Positions 38,101 through 48,068 of a DNA stretch of 48,494 nucleotides are shown piece after piece. The notes beneath the pieces were generated by a model, which worked only from the letters and a program-made list of their open reading frames with translations, searched no databases and was not told the DNA's origin. The DNA is from Stentor coeruleus (Eukaryota > Ciliophora > Heterotrichea > Heterotrichida > Stentoridae). How positions within the stretch are numbered: the stretch's first letter is position 1; the number at the start of each line of letters is the position of its first letter. The DNA lies in contig MPUH01000519.1 in NCBI GenBank assembly GCA_001970955.1, positions 1 through 48,494 on the forward strand, read 5' to 3'. Made by a program: the position numbers and the translations under genes.

Positions 38101-40764
38101 ATCTAATAATATTGGAGATATTTTATTTTCAAAATCTTTAGCACCTTCATCTATAAACATTTTTTGCCTTTTTAATTCATCAGCTAGCTGGAGTTTTATT
38201 TGATTGATGAAGACTTTTGCATCAGTTAAAATTTTAGAGTGCATGCGGATTTTGTTAGTAACTGAAAATAGCTTTTCGCATCTTTTATCATAATTCTGAA
38301 TCCTCAGTGTAAGATTTTTGATTTTAGAATTATCCATTTCATTAGAAGTTTCTTTATTTTTTAGATTTGCTATACTCTCTTTTTGCTTATTAATAAGATC
38401 CGCTTGATCTTTATTTTCTTCCTCTTTTTTGTTGAGTGATTGCTTGTATTGATTCAAAGTAAAATTGAGATCGTTTTTTTGTGATGAAAGTTCGTTTATC
38501 TGTTTTTGAAGATTTAATATTAATACTTTTTGATTATCAACTTCTACTATATATTTTTTTAGTTCATTAATCTCATTTTCAAGTTCGCTTGCATAATGTT
38601 CTAAATCTTCTTTTTCAAGCATTAAATTTCGGGATTCTTTTTTGTCACTTACTTTTTCTTGCAATTCTTGTATAGTAATTATATAAAATTTTTCCTTAGA
38701 ATCCCACTCTCTTCCTAATTTATTAAGCATTTCTATTTCCTTCATGTTTTTTTGAACTTGCTCTCTGTATTGATTAAGCTCAATTTCTTTCGTAGTAAGA
38801 TCAATCTGAGATTTTTTTTTAAATTGATCAAATTCATTATTTATGCTTGATACTTTTTCCTCTAAATTTTTTATTGTCAACTGATCTTGGTTAGGAATTG
38901 GTTTTTCGATTGTCGATTTGCTTTTATTTACTACTTGTTCTAACCTTCTTTTTATGCAATCTTTTTCAGATTTTAACTCATAAATTTGATATTTTATCAT
39001 TTTATTTTCTTCATCAGAATTTTTTGCATATGCATTTGCTTTTTCAAACTCTAATTGTATCATCTCATATGCTTTTTCAAGCTCTACGTACTTTTTTGGT
39101 AAATTAGTGATAGTAATTTCTTCATCAGAATTTTTTGCATATATATTTGCTTTTTTAAGCTCTTCATAATTTTTGGATAAATTAGTGATAGTAATTTCTA
39201 GCTCTCGTAACTTCTTATTTCGAGCTTCTAATTCTTTTTCTTGTATCTTGATATTTGCATAGAAGTTACTACTTTCCATCTTAAAATCCTTGATATTTTG
39301 TATATACTCTTTTTCTTTAAATTCGCTTTCTGAAACTTTATTTTCCAATGTTGATATAATTTTTAGATACTTTTTTTCTTTAAATTCGCTTTCTGAAACT
39401 ATATTTTTCAATGCTAAGATATCTTTGTTTAGTTCATTATTTTCATTTAGTATTTGCAAAGATTTCCTTTCTATATCATCAAGTATGCTTTTTAAATCAC
39501 TTTTTGATGGAGAATTACTTCTTTGATGTGATTTAAGCAAGACTGATTTTTGGGGAGTAGAATAGTTTGTTGATCGGTTTGGAGAATCAGGATAAAATTT
39601 TAGAGGTGAACTATGAGTAGTTGATACTAAAGTGTTATATATTGATAATGCTGTATTATTAGTTTCTAAGATTGTTTTTTCAAGATTCACAATATTTTCA
39701 GTCAATCGCTTATTTCTAAATTCCAGATCTGAGTTATTCCAATTAAGTTTGCTAATTATATTTTTGAAATCTGTTGTTTCTTTATTATTTTTATGCAAAT
39801 TTTTCTCCATTATTGATTTCAGTTTATAGTTCTCATCTTTTAGCTTCTTATTATTTTTTTCATTTATAAGATTATAATCTCCCTTCACACATATTTCTTT
39901 GCATATATAATCTTGATTAAAATCAGCTGGTTCATCTAGTTGATAATAATGTAAATCTTGATTGTTGTATTTTTTTATTTTACTGCTTTTTTCATAAAGA
40001 GTTTCGTATATATTCAGTCTATTTTCAAGCTCTTTAATATAATTTATTAGCTTTTCATTTTCTTGTTTTAATATCTTTGATTCATTATTGGGTAAGGAAT
40101 TATAAATACCTGATGAAGCAGCCTCTTTTAATTCATAATTTATATGCCTTGGCCTTGAAAAAAAATTTCTATCATGAGCAATTTTACAATTTTTATCATT
40201 TTCTCTTTTGATCTGACTATTAAATTTTACCCTGTGAATCTCAGGGCTTTGACTTAAGTTGGCTACTCCAATTCTCCCTTGCTGAGAATGTCCTCTATTT
40301 TCAGTGCTTCCTCTTATGCTATTAAAAGATAGATGTACTTTTAAGTTTTGGAGATCATGAGATAAATTTCGATTCCCATTATTTTTAATTAGCTCTAGTC
40401 TTCTGGCATCTATATTCTCTCTTGAATGGGTTGACTCATAATTTGCTGGAATTAAAGTCTGATATTGAGATTCCTCAATCCCATCACTTCTAATATTCCC
40501 CCTAGAACGGTTTAATCTCAATCTAGTTTGACTTCTTTCTTCACCAGCATAAGGGATCCTAGTATTTTTGTTTTGAGGTAGTTCAGAAGGACTTGAGGGA
40601 AGTTCATTAACCCCATAACTGTATATAATTGAATTCTTTCTATAATCATTTTCTTCTATTATCCTTTTAGAATCGTTAGGAAATACTAATTTGTTAGTAA
40701 AATTTCCTTGATTTGGATAGAGACTGTAATTTGTTCCTTTGTATCCTATATTATCAAAACTCAT
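35125..40764 (-). CDS. Giant coiled-coil protein A (1879 residues) with 28-residue repeats
   Basis: The first 225 residues are Ser/Asn/Arg-rich. Near the start is NKLVFPNDSKRI (24-35), shared in form and position with giant protein B. Coiled coil begins near 228 and runs, with a Ser-Pro-rich break near 390-430 (SPNRSTNYSTPQKS), to the end. Residues about 1379-1655 are about ten tandem copies of a 28-residue unit (LQDLHQENSSLKNNLQGIEKELNEKSKA-like; four heptads), one copy shortened to 25. Other near-perfect 21-residue duplications lie at VSESEFKEK and at NEIEKLKSK. Only two Trp are seen, and no Sfi1-type repeats, motor or SMC ATPase parts. Likely a long structural filament or tether, perhaps of the cortex or basal bodies. 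Paralogue of B by length, layout and N-terminal motif. Confidence 0.85.
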   Translation of the reverse strand: MSFDNIGYKGTNYSLYPNQGNFTNKLVFPNDSKRIIEENDYRKNSIIYSYGVNELPSSPSELPQNKNTRIPYAGEERSQTRLRLNRSRGNIRSDGIEESQYQTLIPANYESTHSRENIDARRLELIKNNGNRNLSHDLQNLKVHLSFNSIRGSTENRGHSQQGRIGVANLSQSPEIHRVKFNSQIKRENDKNCKIAHDRNFFSRPRHINYELKEAASSGIYNSLPNNESKILKQENEKLINYIKELENRLNIYETLYEKSSKIKKYNNQDLHYYQLDEPADFNQDYICKEICVKGDYNLINEKNNKKLKDENYKLKSIMEKNLHKNNKETTDFKNIISKLNWNNSDLEFRNKRLTENIVNLEKTILETNNTALSIYNTLVSTTHSSPLKFYPDSPNRSTNYSTPQKSVLLKSHQRSNSPSKSDLKSILDDIERKSLQILNENNELNKDILALKNIVSESEFKEKKYLKIISTLENKVSESEFKEKEYIQNIKDFKMESSNFYANIKIQEKELEARNKKLRELEITITNLSKNYEELKKANIYAKNSDEEITITNLPKKYVELEKAYEMIQLEFEKANAYAKNSDEENKMIKYQIYELKSEKDCIKRRLEQVVNKSKSTIEKPIPNQDQLTIKNLEEKVSSINNEFDQFKKKSQIDLTTKEIELNQYREQVQKNMKEIEMLNKLGREWDSKEKFYIITIQELQEKVSDKKESRNLMLEKEDLEHYASELENEINELKKYIVEVDNQKVLILNLQKQINELSSQKNDLNFTLNQYKQSLNKKEEENKDQADLINKQKESIANLKNKETSNEMDNSKIKNLTLRIQNYDKRCEKLFSVTNKIRMHSKILTDAKVFINQIKLQLADELKRQKMFIDEGAKDFENKISPILLDNYKAIDDLKNQISFLEQEIICKNETEIKLINEKNHLEKLCEIKDKEIENMHSSNPHIQEVTAYLPVSDQEDEEKTRENNLEKGFKEMLDNLNDKNFKLQEELNKMKTSSQIYENENKRLCEELEKFDKLKIEYQIKYQDLEKAYENIMNLNENLNKEIQKNYSLIDEMNNSISLYENREKENSERANNKIKILSEKLDNKELEIKNFEQIINDIKNQKSSEIDKNLKNISKLQADLEDANMHINELKDKLHVEENKFAEIIKNQEKDKDDFIIAKNDEKSDHPMIIYNEFEDKKEEFEHALESLKNDNIDKDKQIKLLQIEFDKQQKECKNLVTQYNVLDGEYKLIQKDKENIESENMSLKKDMQNEIEKLKSKNLSYEEEKENMKNEIEKLKSKSISCEEEKEKLHVNYKSELQQLQLKSHQLNIELEKANILENTLKSSNSELHDKIKLLENEKKTLKDNFENSVIMQKSEIERTQDIVSEREKISKAFDDLKQEYNILMIQFKEIKKESEDKSKSLQNLQQNNNSLKNQSSRIEKELNEKLRDFQNLQQEKDILKNILQGVEKELSDKSNSLQDFHHENSSLKNNLQGLEKELNDKSKALQNLNQENSSLKNNLQGIEKELNEKLKALQDLHQENGSLKNNLQRIEKEINDKSKALHQENSSLKNTLQGIEKEVNEKSKALQDLHQENSSLKNNLQGIGKGLNDKSKALQDLHQENTSLKNTLQGLEKELNEKSKALQDLHHENNSLKNTLQRIEKEFEGKSRALEHYYTEENTKIRSQITDYYNAYNNLNKELTVSKENANNISSENKKLNEENESLKKELLILKSNQDLPEMVGQSYSEIINQYEMEISNLKNNIKQFQENNSKIAVQNRELNNQLIRVQKEYEDIKLQKSNELALQEEEIKRLRNQITPNVNQILEPLKHQLEELKQENIYLSHELNTKTLDLERISSQSQEFQNAKLDELKALINKLTIENKELKNLVRALKNS
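35799..36629 (-). repeat. 84-bp in-frame tandem repeat, about ten copies
   Basis: Units begin at about 35799, 35883, 35967, 36051, 36126, 36210, 36294, 36378, 36462 and 36546. All are 84 bp apart except 36051 to 36126 (75 bp, three codons lost). Each encodes 28 residues, exactly four heptads, with core ENSSLKNNLQ and EKELNEKSKA. The central units are most alike and the outer ones more diverged, as expected from unequal crossing-over. Confidence 0.92.
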
Positions 40765-40923
40765 TTTTATATATTAATTTAAACTATAACTCTTAACGGT
40801 TTATTATCATATTTAAAAAGAGCACTTATTATTTATACCTCATGACGATCATGATCATAAAAATTATTATTTATATTATAAAGCATACAAAAATCTTCGA
40901 TATTGTTTATCAAATATTTATCC

Positions 40924-43900
40924 TTAACTAAGTTTTAAAATTTTTAATTGCTGTTTTAGTATCATATTTTCTTCTTCTAATTTCCTAAATCCATTAATAA
41001 TTTCATTCATTTGAGCACTTAAAAATTCAGGCTTTTGAGATTTTGCATTTTCTAGAGCTGCTTCAGCATTAGCAAGTTTATGCATTAATTCTTGATTATG
41101 TTTCTCACAATTTTCTAACCTAGAAATATAAGAATTCATATATTTTTCATCAGTTTGCATGCATATTTTTTCAAGTCTAGATTTTTCATCACTAATTTTC
41201 TGAATATCTTCATTGTGACTTTTTTCTTTCTCAGCAATTTGACTTTCTAGCATTTGAATATTTTGATGATAATCTTTGAGTTTATTAGCTAAATCACTGT
41301 TATTTTTCATTAGCAATTTCGATCGTTCATTTAATTCATTTATTTTCTGTTTAAGACTATCAACACTATCTTCTGAAGATTGAGCATTAAATCTATTCAA
41401 AGGATCATTTTGTGCATCTATTTTTTTTTTAAGTTTTCCTATTTCATTTTCTTTTATGGTTAGTTTGATTTCAAGGTTTTCTATTGTCGAATTCAAATTA
41501 AAAATCTCATCTTGCTTGATTCTACTAGATTTAATTTTTGAATTAAGCATTTCTATTTCTTCATCTTTTAAATAAATAGTATTTTTCAACTCTTTTGCTA
41601 CAGCATCAGCTCTTATAATATTTTCTTGTAAAGTTTCTTTATCATAAATAAGTATAGAATTTAGTTTTTGTTTTTCCTCAAAGTTTTTTTGCAATATTGC
41701 ATTAGTGTTAATTAAATGAGAGAATTTTTCTTCAAGTATTTTCTTCTCAGAATAAAAATTATTGATTTCAGAAATTTTGTTTTCAAATCTTGTGTTTTTT
41801 TCATTTAAATCTGTATTATTTTTTATCAGATCCTCAACAGTTTTTTCTAAATTAATATTTTTTTCATTTATGCTTTTTATCTTATCTCTTAAAATATAGG
41901 ATTCATTAACTAGATTAGCATTTTCTTCTTTAAGTTTTAGTTGTATATCATTTAATTCATTGTTTTTAGCTTCTAATTTTTTTTTAATTGTATCTAATTT
42001 TTGAGTATAAACTTCAGAAGCTAAACTTGCTTTATTAAGTTTTTGATATTCTTCTGATAAGTTTTTATATTCTTTTTGTTGAACTTCAATATTTTCCAAA
42101 ATTTTATTTTTTTCATCTTCGATATCTTTATTAGTATTGCTTAGTAAGGCTATATTTTTAGCAAGTTCATCATTTTCTTTAATCACTAATTCAAGTCTTT
42201 CTTTATATTTTTGAGATTCGATTTGTGAATTAAAACTTTGTGTTTTTAGTTTATTTTCATTTTCTCTCATATCAGCCAATTCTTTTTGAAGTTTAGAAAT
42301 TATTTCATCTAATTCCTTTTTCTTCTCTAAATCTTTAGGCTTTTCAGGTAGGTTTTTAAGTTTAATAAGTTTTTCTTGAAGCCCAACAACTTGTTCATTT
42401 AATTTCTTGTTTTCAGTCTCATGAATTTTTATTTGATCTTCTAGGGATTTTGTGATTATCTGCTGTTTCTCAGAATTTGTATTTGAAGATCTTAAGGCTT
42501 CATTTTCACATTTCAATTTCTCTAAACAATTCTTTAATTCTTGATTTGCACCATCTACTTCTTTTAATTTCCTAGCATTATTTTCTCCTTCAATAACAAG
42601 CTCAAGCAATTCATCTTTTTCATTGTTTGCTGCTCTAAGTTCTCGGCATTTTTTCTTAAATTTTTCATCAAGATCTGAAATGGTTTTCTTATATTCATTA
42701 ATATTTTTTTCATATTCATCAATAATCTTTATTTTTTCATCAAGTAAGTTTTGAAAATCTGGCTTTTCGCTTTCTGTTTTATTTTTTATGTTGGTAAATT
42801 CAATAGTCAGTTTGTTATACGCAATTAATAATTCACTGATTTTTCCATCTTTTTCATTTATTAGCTGATTTAAATTTTTTATGATTTGGCTTTGCTTTTC
42901 CGCTTTATCATTTTGTGTATTCAGCAACTTTTCCAGTTCAGTAGAATGTTTTTTATTATGTTGAGAAGGCTTTTCTTTATTATCTTGATCTTTTAACTCT
43001 TTATTTAAAGCAGCTTTTTCTTGAGTTAATTCAGATATTTTTGTATTAAGAGCTTTTATTGAATTTTCTTTATCAATAATAAGATTATGCATTTTTTCTT
43101 TATTTTTAGAATATTCATTAGCTTCATCAGTTATTTTTTTTAACATGATATCTTTATTATGAACTTCTTTTTTGAGTTGTTGCAATTCATTTTCTTTAAC
43201 TGATTTTTCTTTCGAAAGTTTATCAAATTGAACTTTTAGCTCATTAAGTTCAGCTTCAATTTTTTTATAATTGTTTAATTCATTTACTAGTAATTCATTT
43301 TCATTTTCTAGTTCAATAATACGATTATTATAGTCAATTTCCTCAGTTTCTACTTTTTCAAAATCATTTCCAATTTTAGTATAATCTTTATGTATTTTTT
43401 CGAATTGACTAGTTTTTATCTCAAGCATTTTTGATTTTTCATTCAATTTTGATTCAAGGTCTGATATTTTTTGTCTCAGTTCCTCAGTTTCAGCTTTGTT
43501 AACAGAACTATTTTCTTTAATCTTAGAAATAAGTTCTTGAATTTTTATATCTTTTTCTTGATTAACTTTTTTGTTTTTATCAAAAGATACTTGGTAGTCT
43601 TGTTGTAATTTTTTAATTTGAGAAAGTTCTTGTTTGCTTTCTTCATAAAGATAGTTAATTTCTTCATTGCTTTCTTGCATTTGAGTTAATTTATTTTGAG
43701 TTTCTAAAAGTTCTTTTTTAGTTTTTTCCAGTTGGCTATTTGTTTCATTAAACTTTTTTTGAACTTCTACAATTTTTCCCTCTGCATTGTTTGCTTTAGT
43801 TTTTAGCTGATTCAACAATTTTTCATTTTCATTGTAAATAAACTCAGCTTCAGTATTTTTATTTTTAGCATTTTCTAAATCGATAACAACTTTAGCGTGA

Positions 43901-46545
43901 TTTTCTTCAAGTTGAGTATGAGATTGTTGTAAATACTTCAAATTTTGTTGTGATTCTTCATATAACGCATTAACTTTACTAAGCTGTTCTTCAGTTTGTC
44001 TTAACTGTAAGATAAACTTGTCTTTATTAAACTTTTCAAAATCTTTAATTTTAGATTCCAAAGCTTTACAACTATTTAAGATTTGATCTCGTTCATTTTT
44101 TACATCTTGATATTCATTCTGTGATACACTGAATTTTAACTGATTTTCTAGTTCTGATAACCTTTTTTTCAAATTTTCATTTTCACTAGAGGCTTTTTTC
44201 CATGCTGAAGTTAAGTCAGTTTTTTCTTTTATATTTTTTTCTTTAGTTTCGACAAATGAATTAATTTTTTCTTCAAGGTTTTGCTGATTTTTTATTAAAT
44301 TGTTTATATTAATATCTTTTGATCTTATTTCATCTTCAAGTCTTTCACATTTATTCTTACTTTCTTTTAATTCTTTTTCAAGTTTTTTAATTGCATCAGA
44401 TAATCTTCTTTCTTCAATACTATCTTTATTTTCTAATTCTCGTTTAAGCCTATCCTCCAAATCTTGAGCTTTTCTTATCGCTAATTCAAAATCTTTTTTT
44501 TTTTTATTTATTTCTTCAAGCATAGATTTTTCTTTTTGTATAAAATTTTTCTCTGAATTTTCATGTTCGATTTCTAAATTTTTAATAACCTTTTCGAAAT
44601 CCTCAATTTTACTATTTTTGTTTTTTAAATTTATTATTTGTTCTTCAAGATTTGCTAATTTCAGTTTATAATTTTCATTCGCAAATTTACTATTTTCAAG
44701 CTGTTTATAAAGTTCTTGTTTATCTTTTTCTAGTTGTCTGATTTGTCTATCTTTATCTGTAAGTAATATTTTTGTGTCACTTAATTCAATTTCGAAATCA
44801 TTAAATTTTCCTTTAGTTCGATCGTTTTTATCTTGCAAACTTTTAATTTCGTTTTGAAAACTCTTGATTTGGCTTTCAAAAAGTTTATTTTTATTGGTGA
44901 TTATATCAATTTCTTGATCTAGGCGAGAAATTTTTGATTTTTGATCTTTAGTAATTATTTGATAGTTATCTTTTTCTCCCCTTAAAAGTTCGATATCTCG
45001 TTCAAGTTTTGATATTGTTTCTTTATAGATATTTTCAGTGTTTTGATTTGCTTTGATTTTATCTGTTTCGTTCGATTCTTTGAATTTAAGTCTATCTCTT
45101 TCATTTTCAACAGTGTTTATATGGTTTTGCATTTTTTTTAGTAGATTAGTTAGTTCTATTTTTTCTTGAGTTTCTCTATCATAGCTTTTTCGTAAGTTAT
45201 TAAGTTCATCAAGATTTTTTTTCATCTCTATTGAAACACTTTTCAACTCCTGTTCAAAATTTGAAGTTTTCTTTTCTAATATTGCCTTTTCAGCTTCTAA
45301 TTTTGATATGATTTTATTTGCAGTTTTAAAATTTTGCTCATAATCAGACCTTAACTTTTTTTCTAACTCATATTCTTTTGCAATTTTGTCAAGAGCTTCA
45401 TTGCTAGCATTATACTTATATTTATACTTTTTGATTTTATCCGATAAGGTTTTTTGATCTTGAAATTCTTTAAAAAGATTATCTAAATCTTGAAATATTC
45501 TATCAAAATTTTTTTTGCTATCATGCTTTAGTTCAGGATCTTCATATAGAAAATCTAATATCAAATTCAATATTTTTTCATATTCACTTAATTCACGGCT
45601 ACTTTTAGTTTTATATAATAAAAGTTCTTTGTTTAAAATTTCTATTTCCTTAAACTTGATTTTATTTTGTTTTGTTTTACTTTTAAACTTTTCAAAATTT
45701 AACTCGTCTTGTTTATGAAGCTTTTCTAAAGCATTTTTTTCTTGGATAATTTGAGGTACAATTCTTTTTAGATTATAAATTTCCTTTAGAGACTCATCAA
45801 GCACTGGCTTTTTATTTTTTAATTTTTTTTCAATACTTTTGCGTAAATCAAAAATTTTTTTATCAGATTCTTCTTTTTGTTCTTTGCATTCTTCAATAAC
45901 TTGATTTAATTTCATTTTTAGATTATTGTTTTCATCTAATATATTTTTGATTTTATTTGATTTTTGATGAGTACTTTGTTCATGATTTTTGAGTTTATGA
46001 TTTTCGTTTTGAAGAAATTTTAGTTTTTCTTTAAGTTTGCAGATCTCATCTAACTGTTTTGCTTGATCTCTACTTTCAAAAGTATACTCGCATTTTTTAG
46101 AATAATTGTCAATTTTTTTTTGAGGGTTTCTTTGAGAAGATCCTCTTTTCCTGTAAGTAAATTTTCCAGGATTTGTCTCAGGTCTTTTAACTGTTTCACG
46201 ATTTCTCTCAGAATTGGGAATAAAATGAAGATCACTATTGGACAATCCTAAATTGTTATTTATATGCAACTGATTATCTTTGATCGAGCTATCTCCTTTA
46301 TCTCTGTCATTGCCATGATAAAGTTGTGTATAGTATGAATTCTTATTGATTCTTGAGGAATTAAACTCAACTTTTGAATTAGAATTAAGCTCAGATTCAT
46401 TTTTCCATTGTTCTGAAGCTCTATCAATCTTTCTAGAGGGGCTTATTTTTTTTACATTGAGTGGATAGACTATCTTAGTGTTTATGAATAAATCTTGATA
46501 AGTCCGATAGTAAATATCGCCGCTCTCATCATTTTTTCCTTCCAT
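40924..46545 (-). CDS. Giant coiled-coil protein B (1873 residues)
   Basis: The first 155 residues are Ser/Asn/Arg-rich and begin with a motif TKIVYPLNVKKI (23-34) like that of giant protein A. From about 160 to the end nearly every residue fits a charged Lys/Glu/Asn heptad pattern. Unlike A, it has no regular tandem repeat. The C-terminus (ENMILKQQLKILKLS) resembles that of A (ENKELKNLVRALKNS). Only two Trp are seen. No head domain, ATPase site or membrane anchor is found, so it is not an SMC or myosin despite the coiled coil. It lies 159 bases upstream of A on the same strand. The pair look like tandem duplicates that have diverged deeply. Function is unknown; a rod about 250 nm long would follow if the coil is continuous. 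Confidence 0.85.
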   Translation of the reverse strand: MEGKNDESGDIYYRTYQDLFINTKIVYPLNVKKISPSRKIDRASEQWKNESELNSNSKVEFNSSRINKNSYYTQLYHGNDRDKGDSSIKDNQLHINNNLGLSNSDLHFIPNSERNRETVKRPETNPGKFTYRKRGSSQRNPQKKIDNYSKKCEYTFESRDQAKQLDEICKLKEKLKFLQNENHKLKNHEQSTHQKSNKIKNILDENNNLKMKLNQVIEECKEQKEESDKKIFDLRKSIEKKLKNKKPVLDESLKEIYNLKRIVPQIIQEKNALEKLHKQDELNFEKFKSKTKQNKIKFKEIEILNKELLLYKTKSSRELSEYEKILNLILDFLYEDPELKHDSKKNFDRIFQDLDNLFKEFQDQKTLSDKIKKYKYKYNASNEALDKIAKEYELEKKLRSDYEQNFKTANKIISKLEAEKAILEKKTSNFEQELKSVSIEMKKNLDELNNLRKSYDRETQEKIELTNLLKKMQNHINTVENERDRLKFKESNETDKIKANQNTENIYKETISKLERDIELLRGEKDNYQIITKDQKSKISRLDQEIDIITNKNKLFESQIKSFQNEIKSLQDKNDRTKGKFNDFEIELSDTKILLTDKDRQIRQLEKDKQELYKQLENSKFANENYKLKLANLEEQIINLKNKNSKIEDFEKVIKNLEIEHENSEKNFIQKEKSMLEEINKKKKDFELAIRKAQDLEDRLKRELENKDSIEERRLSDAIKKLEKELKESKNKCERLEDEIRSKDININNLIKNQQNLEEKINSFVETKEKNIKEKTDLTSAWKKASSENENLKKRLSELENQLKFSVSQNEYQDVKNERDQILNSCKALESKIKDFEKFNKDKFILQLRQTEEQLSKVNALYEESQQNLKYLQQSHTQLEENHAKVVIDLENAKNKNTEAEFIYNENEKLLNQLKTKANNAEGKIVEVQKKFNETNSQLEKTKKELLETQNKLTQMQESNEEINYLYEESKQELSQIKKLQQDYQVSFDKNKKVNQEKDIKIQELISKIKENSSVNKAETEELRQKISDLESKLNEKSKMLEIKTSQFEKIHKDYTKIGNDFEKVETEEIDYNNRIIELENENELLVNELNNYKKIEAELNELKVQFDKLSKEKSVKENELQQLKKEVHNKDIMLKKITDEANEYSKNKEKMHNLIIDKENSIKALNTKISELTQEKAALNKELKDQDNKEKPSQHNKKHSTELEKLLNTQNDKAEKQSQIIKNLNQLINEKDGKISELLIAYNKLTIEFTNIKNKTESEKPDFQNLLDEKIKIIDEYEKNINEYKKTISDLDEKFKKKCRELRAANNEKDELLELVIEGENNARKLKEVDGANQELKNCLEKLKCENEALRSSNTNSEKQQIITKSLEDQIKIHETENKKLNEQVVGLQEKLIKLKNLPEKPKDLEKKKELDEIISKLQKELADMRENENKLKTQSFNSQIESQKYKERLELVIKENDELAKNIALLSNTNKDIEDEKNKILENIEVQQKEYKNLSEEYQKLNKASLASEVYTQKLDTIKKKLEAKNNELNDIQLKLKEENANLVNESYILRDKIKSINEKNINLEKTVEDLIKNNTDLNEKNTRFENKISEINNFYSEKKILEEKFSHLINTNAILQKNFEEKQKLNSILIYDKETLQENIIRADAVAKELKNTIYLKDEEIEMLNSKIKSSRIKQDEIFNLNSTIENLEIKLTIKENEIGKLKKKIDAQNDPLNRFNAQSSEDSVDSLKQKINELNERSKLLMKNNSDLANKLKDYHQNIQMLESQIAEKEKSHNEDIQKISDEKSRLEKICMQTDEKYMNSYISRLENCEKHNQELMHKLANAEAALENAKSQKPEFLSAQMNEIINGFRKLEEENMILKQQLKILKLS

Positions 46546-46823
46546 TTTATTTATGAACCATAAATATACAATAAACAGTATATCAAAAATCTTCTTTATA
46601 CCTAATTATTCAATCACTTAAATTATTACAACTCATAAAAATACAATCCAAATCTAGTTTCCTGTACTTAACTCATCCTCAACAAAATCCTAAGCATATT
46701 CAATTTTTCTTCGAAAAAACCATAAAACATATCTTTATCATTTTAAACTGATATTCAATCTAAAAAATAAATTAATCATTATCCCATAAAAAAAAAACTC
46801 AAAATTTCGAATATAACTGTTAA
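46546..46823. other. Short intergenic region, C-rich plus strand
   Basis: These 278 bases lie between isocitrate dehydrogenase and giant protein B, both on the minus strand. The plus strand is A/C-rich and G-poor. No gene or repeat is seen. Confidence 0.55.
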
Positions 46824-48068
46824 CTATAATTTAGGTCTAGGATTAAGTGATCTATCCAAAGTGGTCTTAATAGCTTCAATAAATTCTTGAGTATTCAGCC
46901 ACTGAGCCCTAGTGACATTATTTCCATGAATGCATATAGCAAGATCCTTCGTCATCTTCCCACTTTCCACAGTAGCAATAACAGCCCTTTCAAGCGTCTC
47001 ACAAAAATGTTTTAACGCCAAATTCTTATCAAGATTAGCTCTATGAAGTAACCCACGAGTCCAAGCAAAAATACTAGCAATAGGATTACTTGAAGTCTCT
47101 CCACCTTTCTGATGAATTCTATAATGTCTTGTAATAGTCCCATGAGCAGCTTCAGCTTCAATAGCCCCAGAAGGTGTAGTTAAAACACTAGTCATCAACC
47201 CTAAAGATCCATATCCTTGTGCGACAATATCACTTTGCACATCACCATCATAGTTTTTACAAGCCCAAATAAACCCACCATTACTTTTTAAAGCTTGTGC
47301 AACCATATCATCTATAAGCCTATGTTCATAAGTAAGTTTACGTTTTGTAAACTCTTGTTGATAATGAGTTCTAAAGACATGCTCAAATATATCTTTAAAT
47401 CTTCCATCGTATTTTTTTAATATAGTGTTTTTAGAACTGAAGTAAAGTGGCAAGTTCCGAGCTAGAGCAAAATCGAAACAAGCTTTGGCGAATTCATAAA
47501 TTGACTCATCTGTGTTGTACATGGCTAATGCTACACCTGCTGTACCTTTATAGTTGAAGACTTCATGAGTTTCTTTTCCTGATGCAGTTTCTACAGTGAG
47601 ATAAACTTTGCAATCTTTTGGAACTTGTAAGTCAACAGCTTTGTATTGGTCTGCATGAGCATGTCTGCCAATTACAATAGGTTGAGTCCATCCTGGTACT
47701 AATCTTGGGATATTAGAGATGATAATTGGTTCTCTAAAGACTGTACCTTTTAATTCGTTTCTTATGGTTCCGTTCGGAGATTTCCACATTTTCTTCAGCT
47801 TGAACTCTTTTACTCTCTCTTCATCTGGAGTTATTGTTGCACATTTGATTCCAACTTTGCAGTCTATTATGGCTCTAGCTGCATCTAAAGTTACTTGATC
47901 ATTAGTTTTATCCCTGTTCTCAATACCTAAATCGAAGTAAAGAATCGGGAGGTTCATATATGGAAGAATCAATCTGTCTTTGATAAATTTCCATATAATC
48001 CGAGTCATTTCGTCACCATCAAGCTCGGCCACTGGATTTCCTACGTCGATTTTAGTGAATCCTGCCAT
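46824..48068 (-). CDS. IDH1: NADP-dependent isocitrate dehydrogenase
   Basis: A 414-residue homodimeric enzyme that turns isocitrate into 2-oxoglutarate, making NADPH. Seen: the N-terminal [13 protein letters not shown] (14-26); the substrate site [10 protein letters not shown] (95-104, with Ser97); Arg135 in [10 protein letters not shown], matching Arg132 of human IDH1; and the metal/substrate part with [17 protein letters not shown]. There is no mitochondrial presequence. The last three residues are PKL, a weak variant of the peroxisome signal SKL; human IDH1 ends AKL. A cytosolic or partly peroxisomal enzyme is therefore likely. The start directly follows TTATAA. Stop TAG. Complete and without introns. 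Confidence 0.97.
   Translation of the reverse strand: MAGFTKIDVGNPVAELDGDEMTRIIWKFIKDRLILPYMNLPILYFDLGIENRDKTNDQVTLDAARAIIDCKVGIKCATITPDEERVKEFKLKKMWKSPNGTIRNELKGTVFREPIIISNIPRLVPGWTQPIVIGRHAHADQYKAVDLQVPKDCKVYLTVETASGKETHEVFNYKGTAGVALAMYNTDESIYEFAKACFDFALARNLPLYFSSKNTILKKYDGRFKDIFEHVFRTHYQQEFTKRKLTYEHRLIDDMVAQALKSNGGFIWACKNYDGDVQSDIVAQGYGSLGLMTSVLTTPSGAIEAEAAHGTITRHYRIHQKGGETSSNPIASIFAWTRGLLHRANLDKNLALKHFCETLERAVIATVESGKMTKDLAICIHGNNVTRAQWLNTQEFIEAIKTTLDRSLNPRPKL

Noticed and set aside
35125..46545. Giant coiled-coil proteins as myosin, SMC or Sfi1-type contractile proteins
   Set aside because: No motor head, no Walker A or ABC signature, and only two Trp per protein, so no Sfi1 repeats of the centrin-binding kind.
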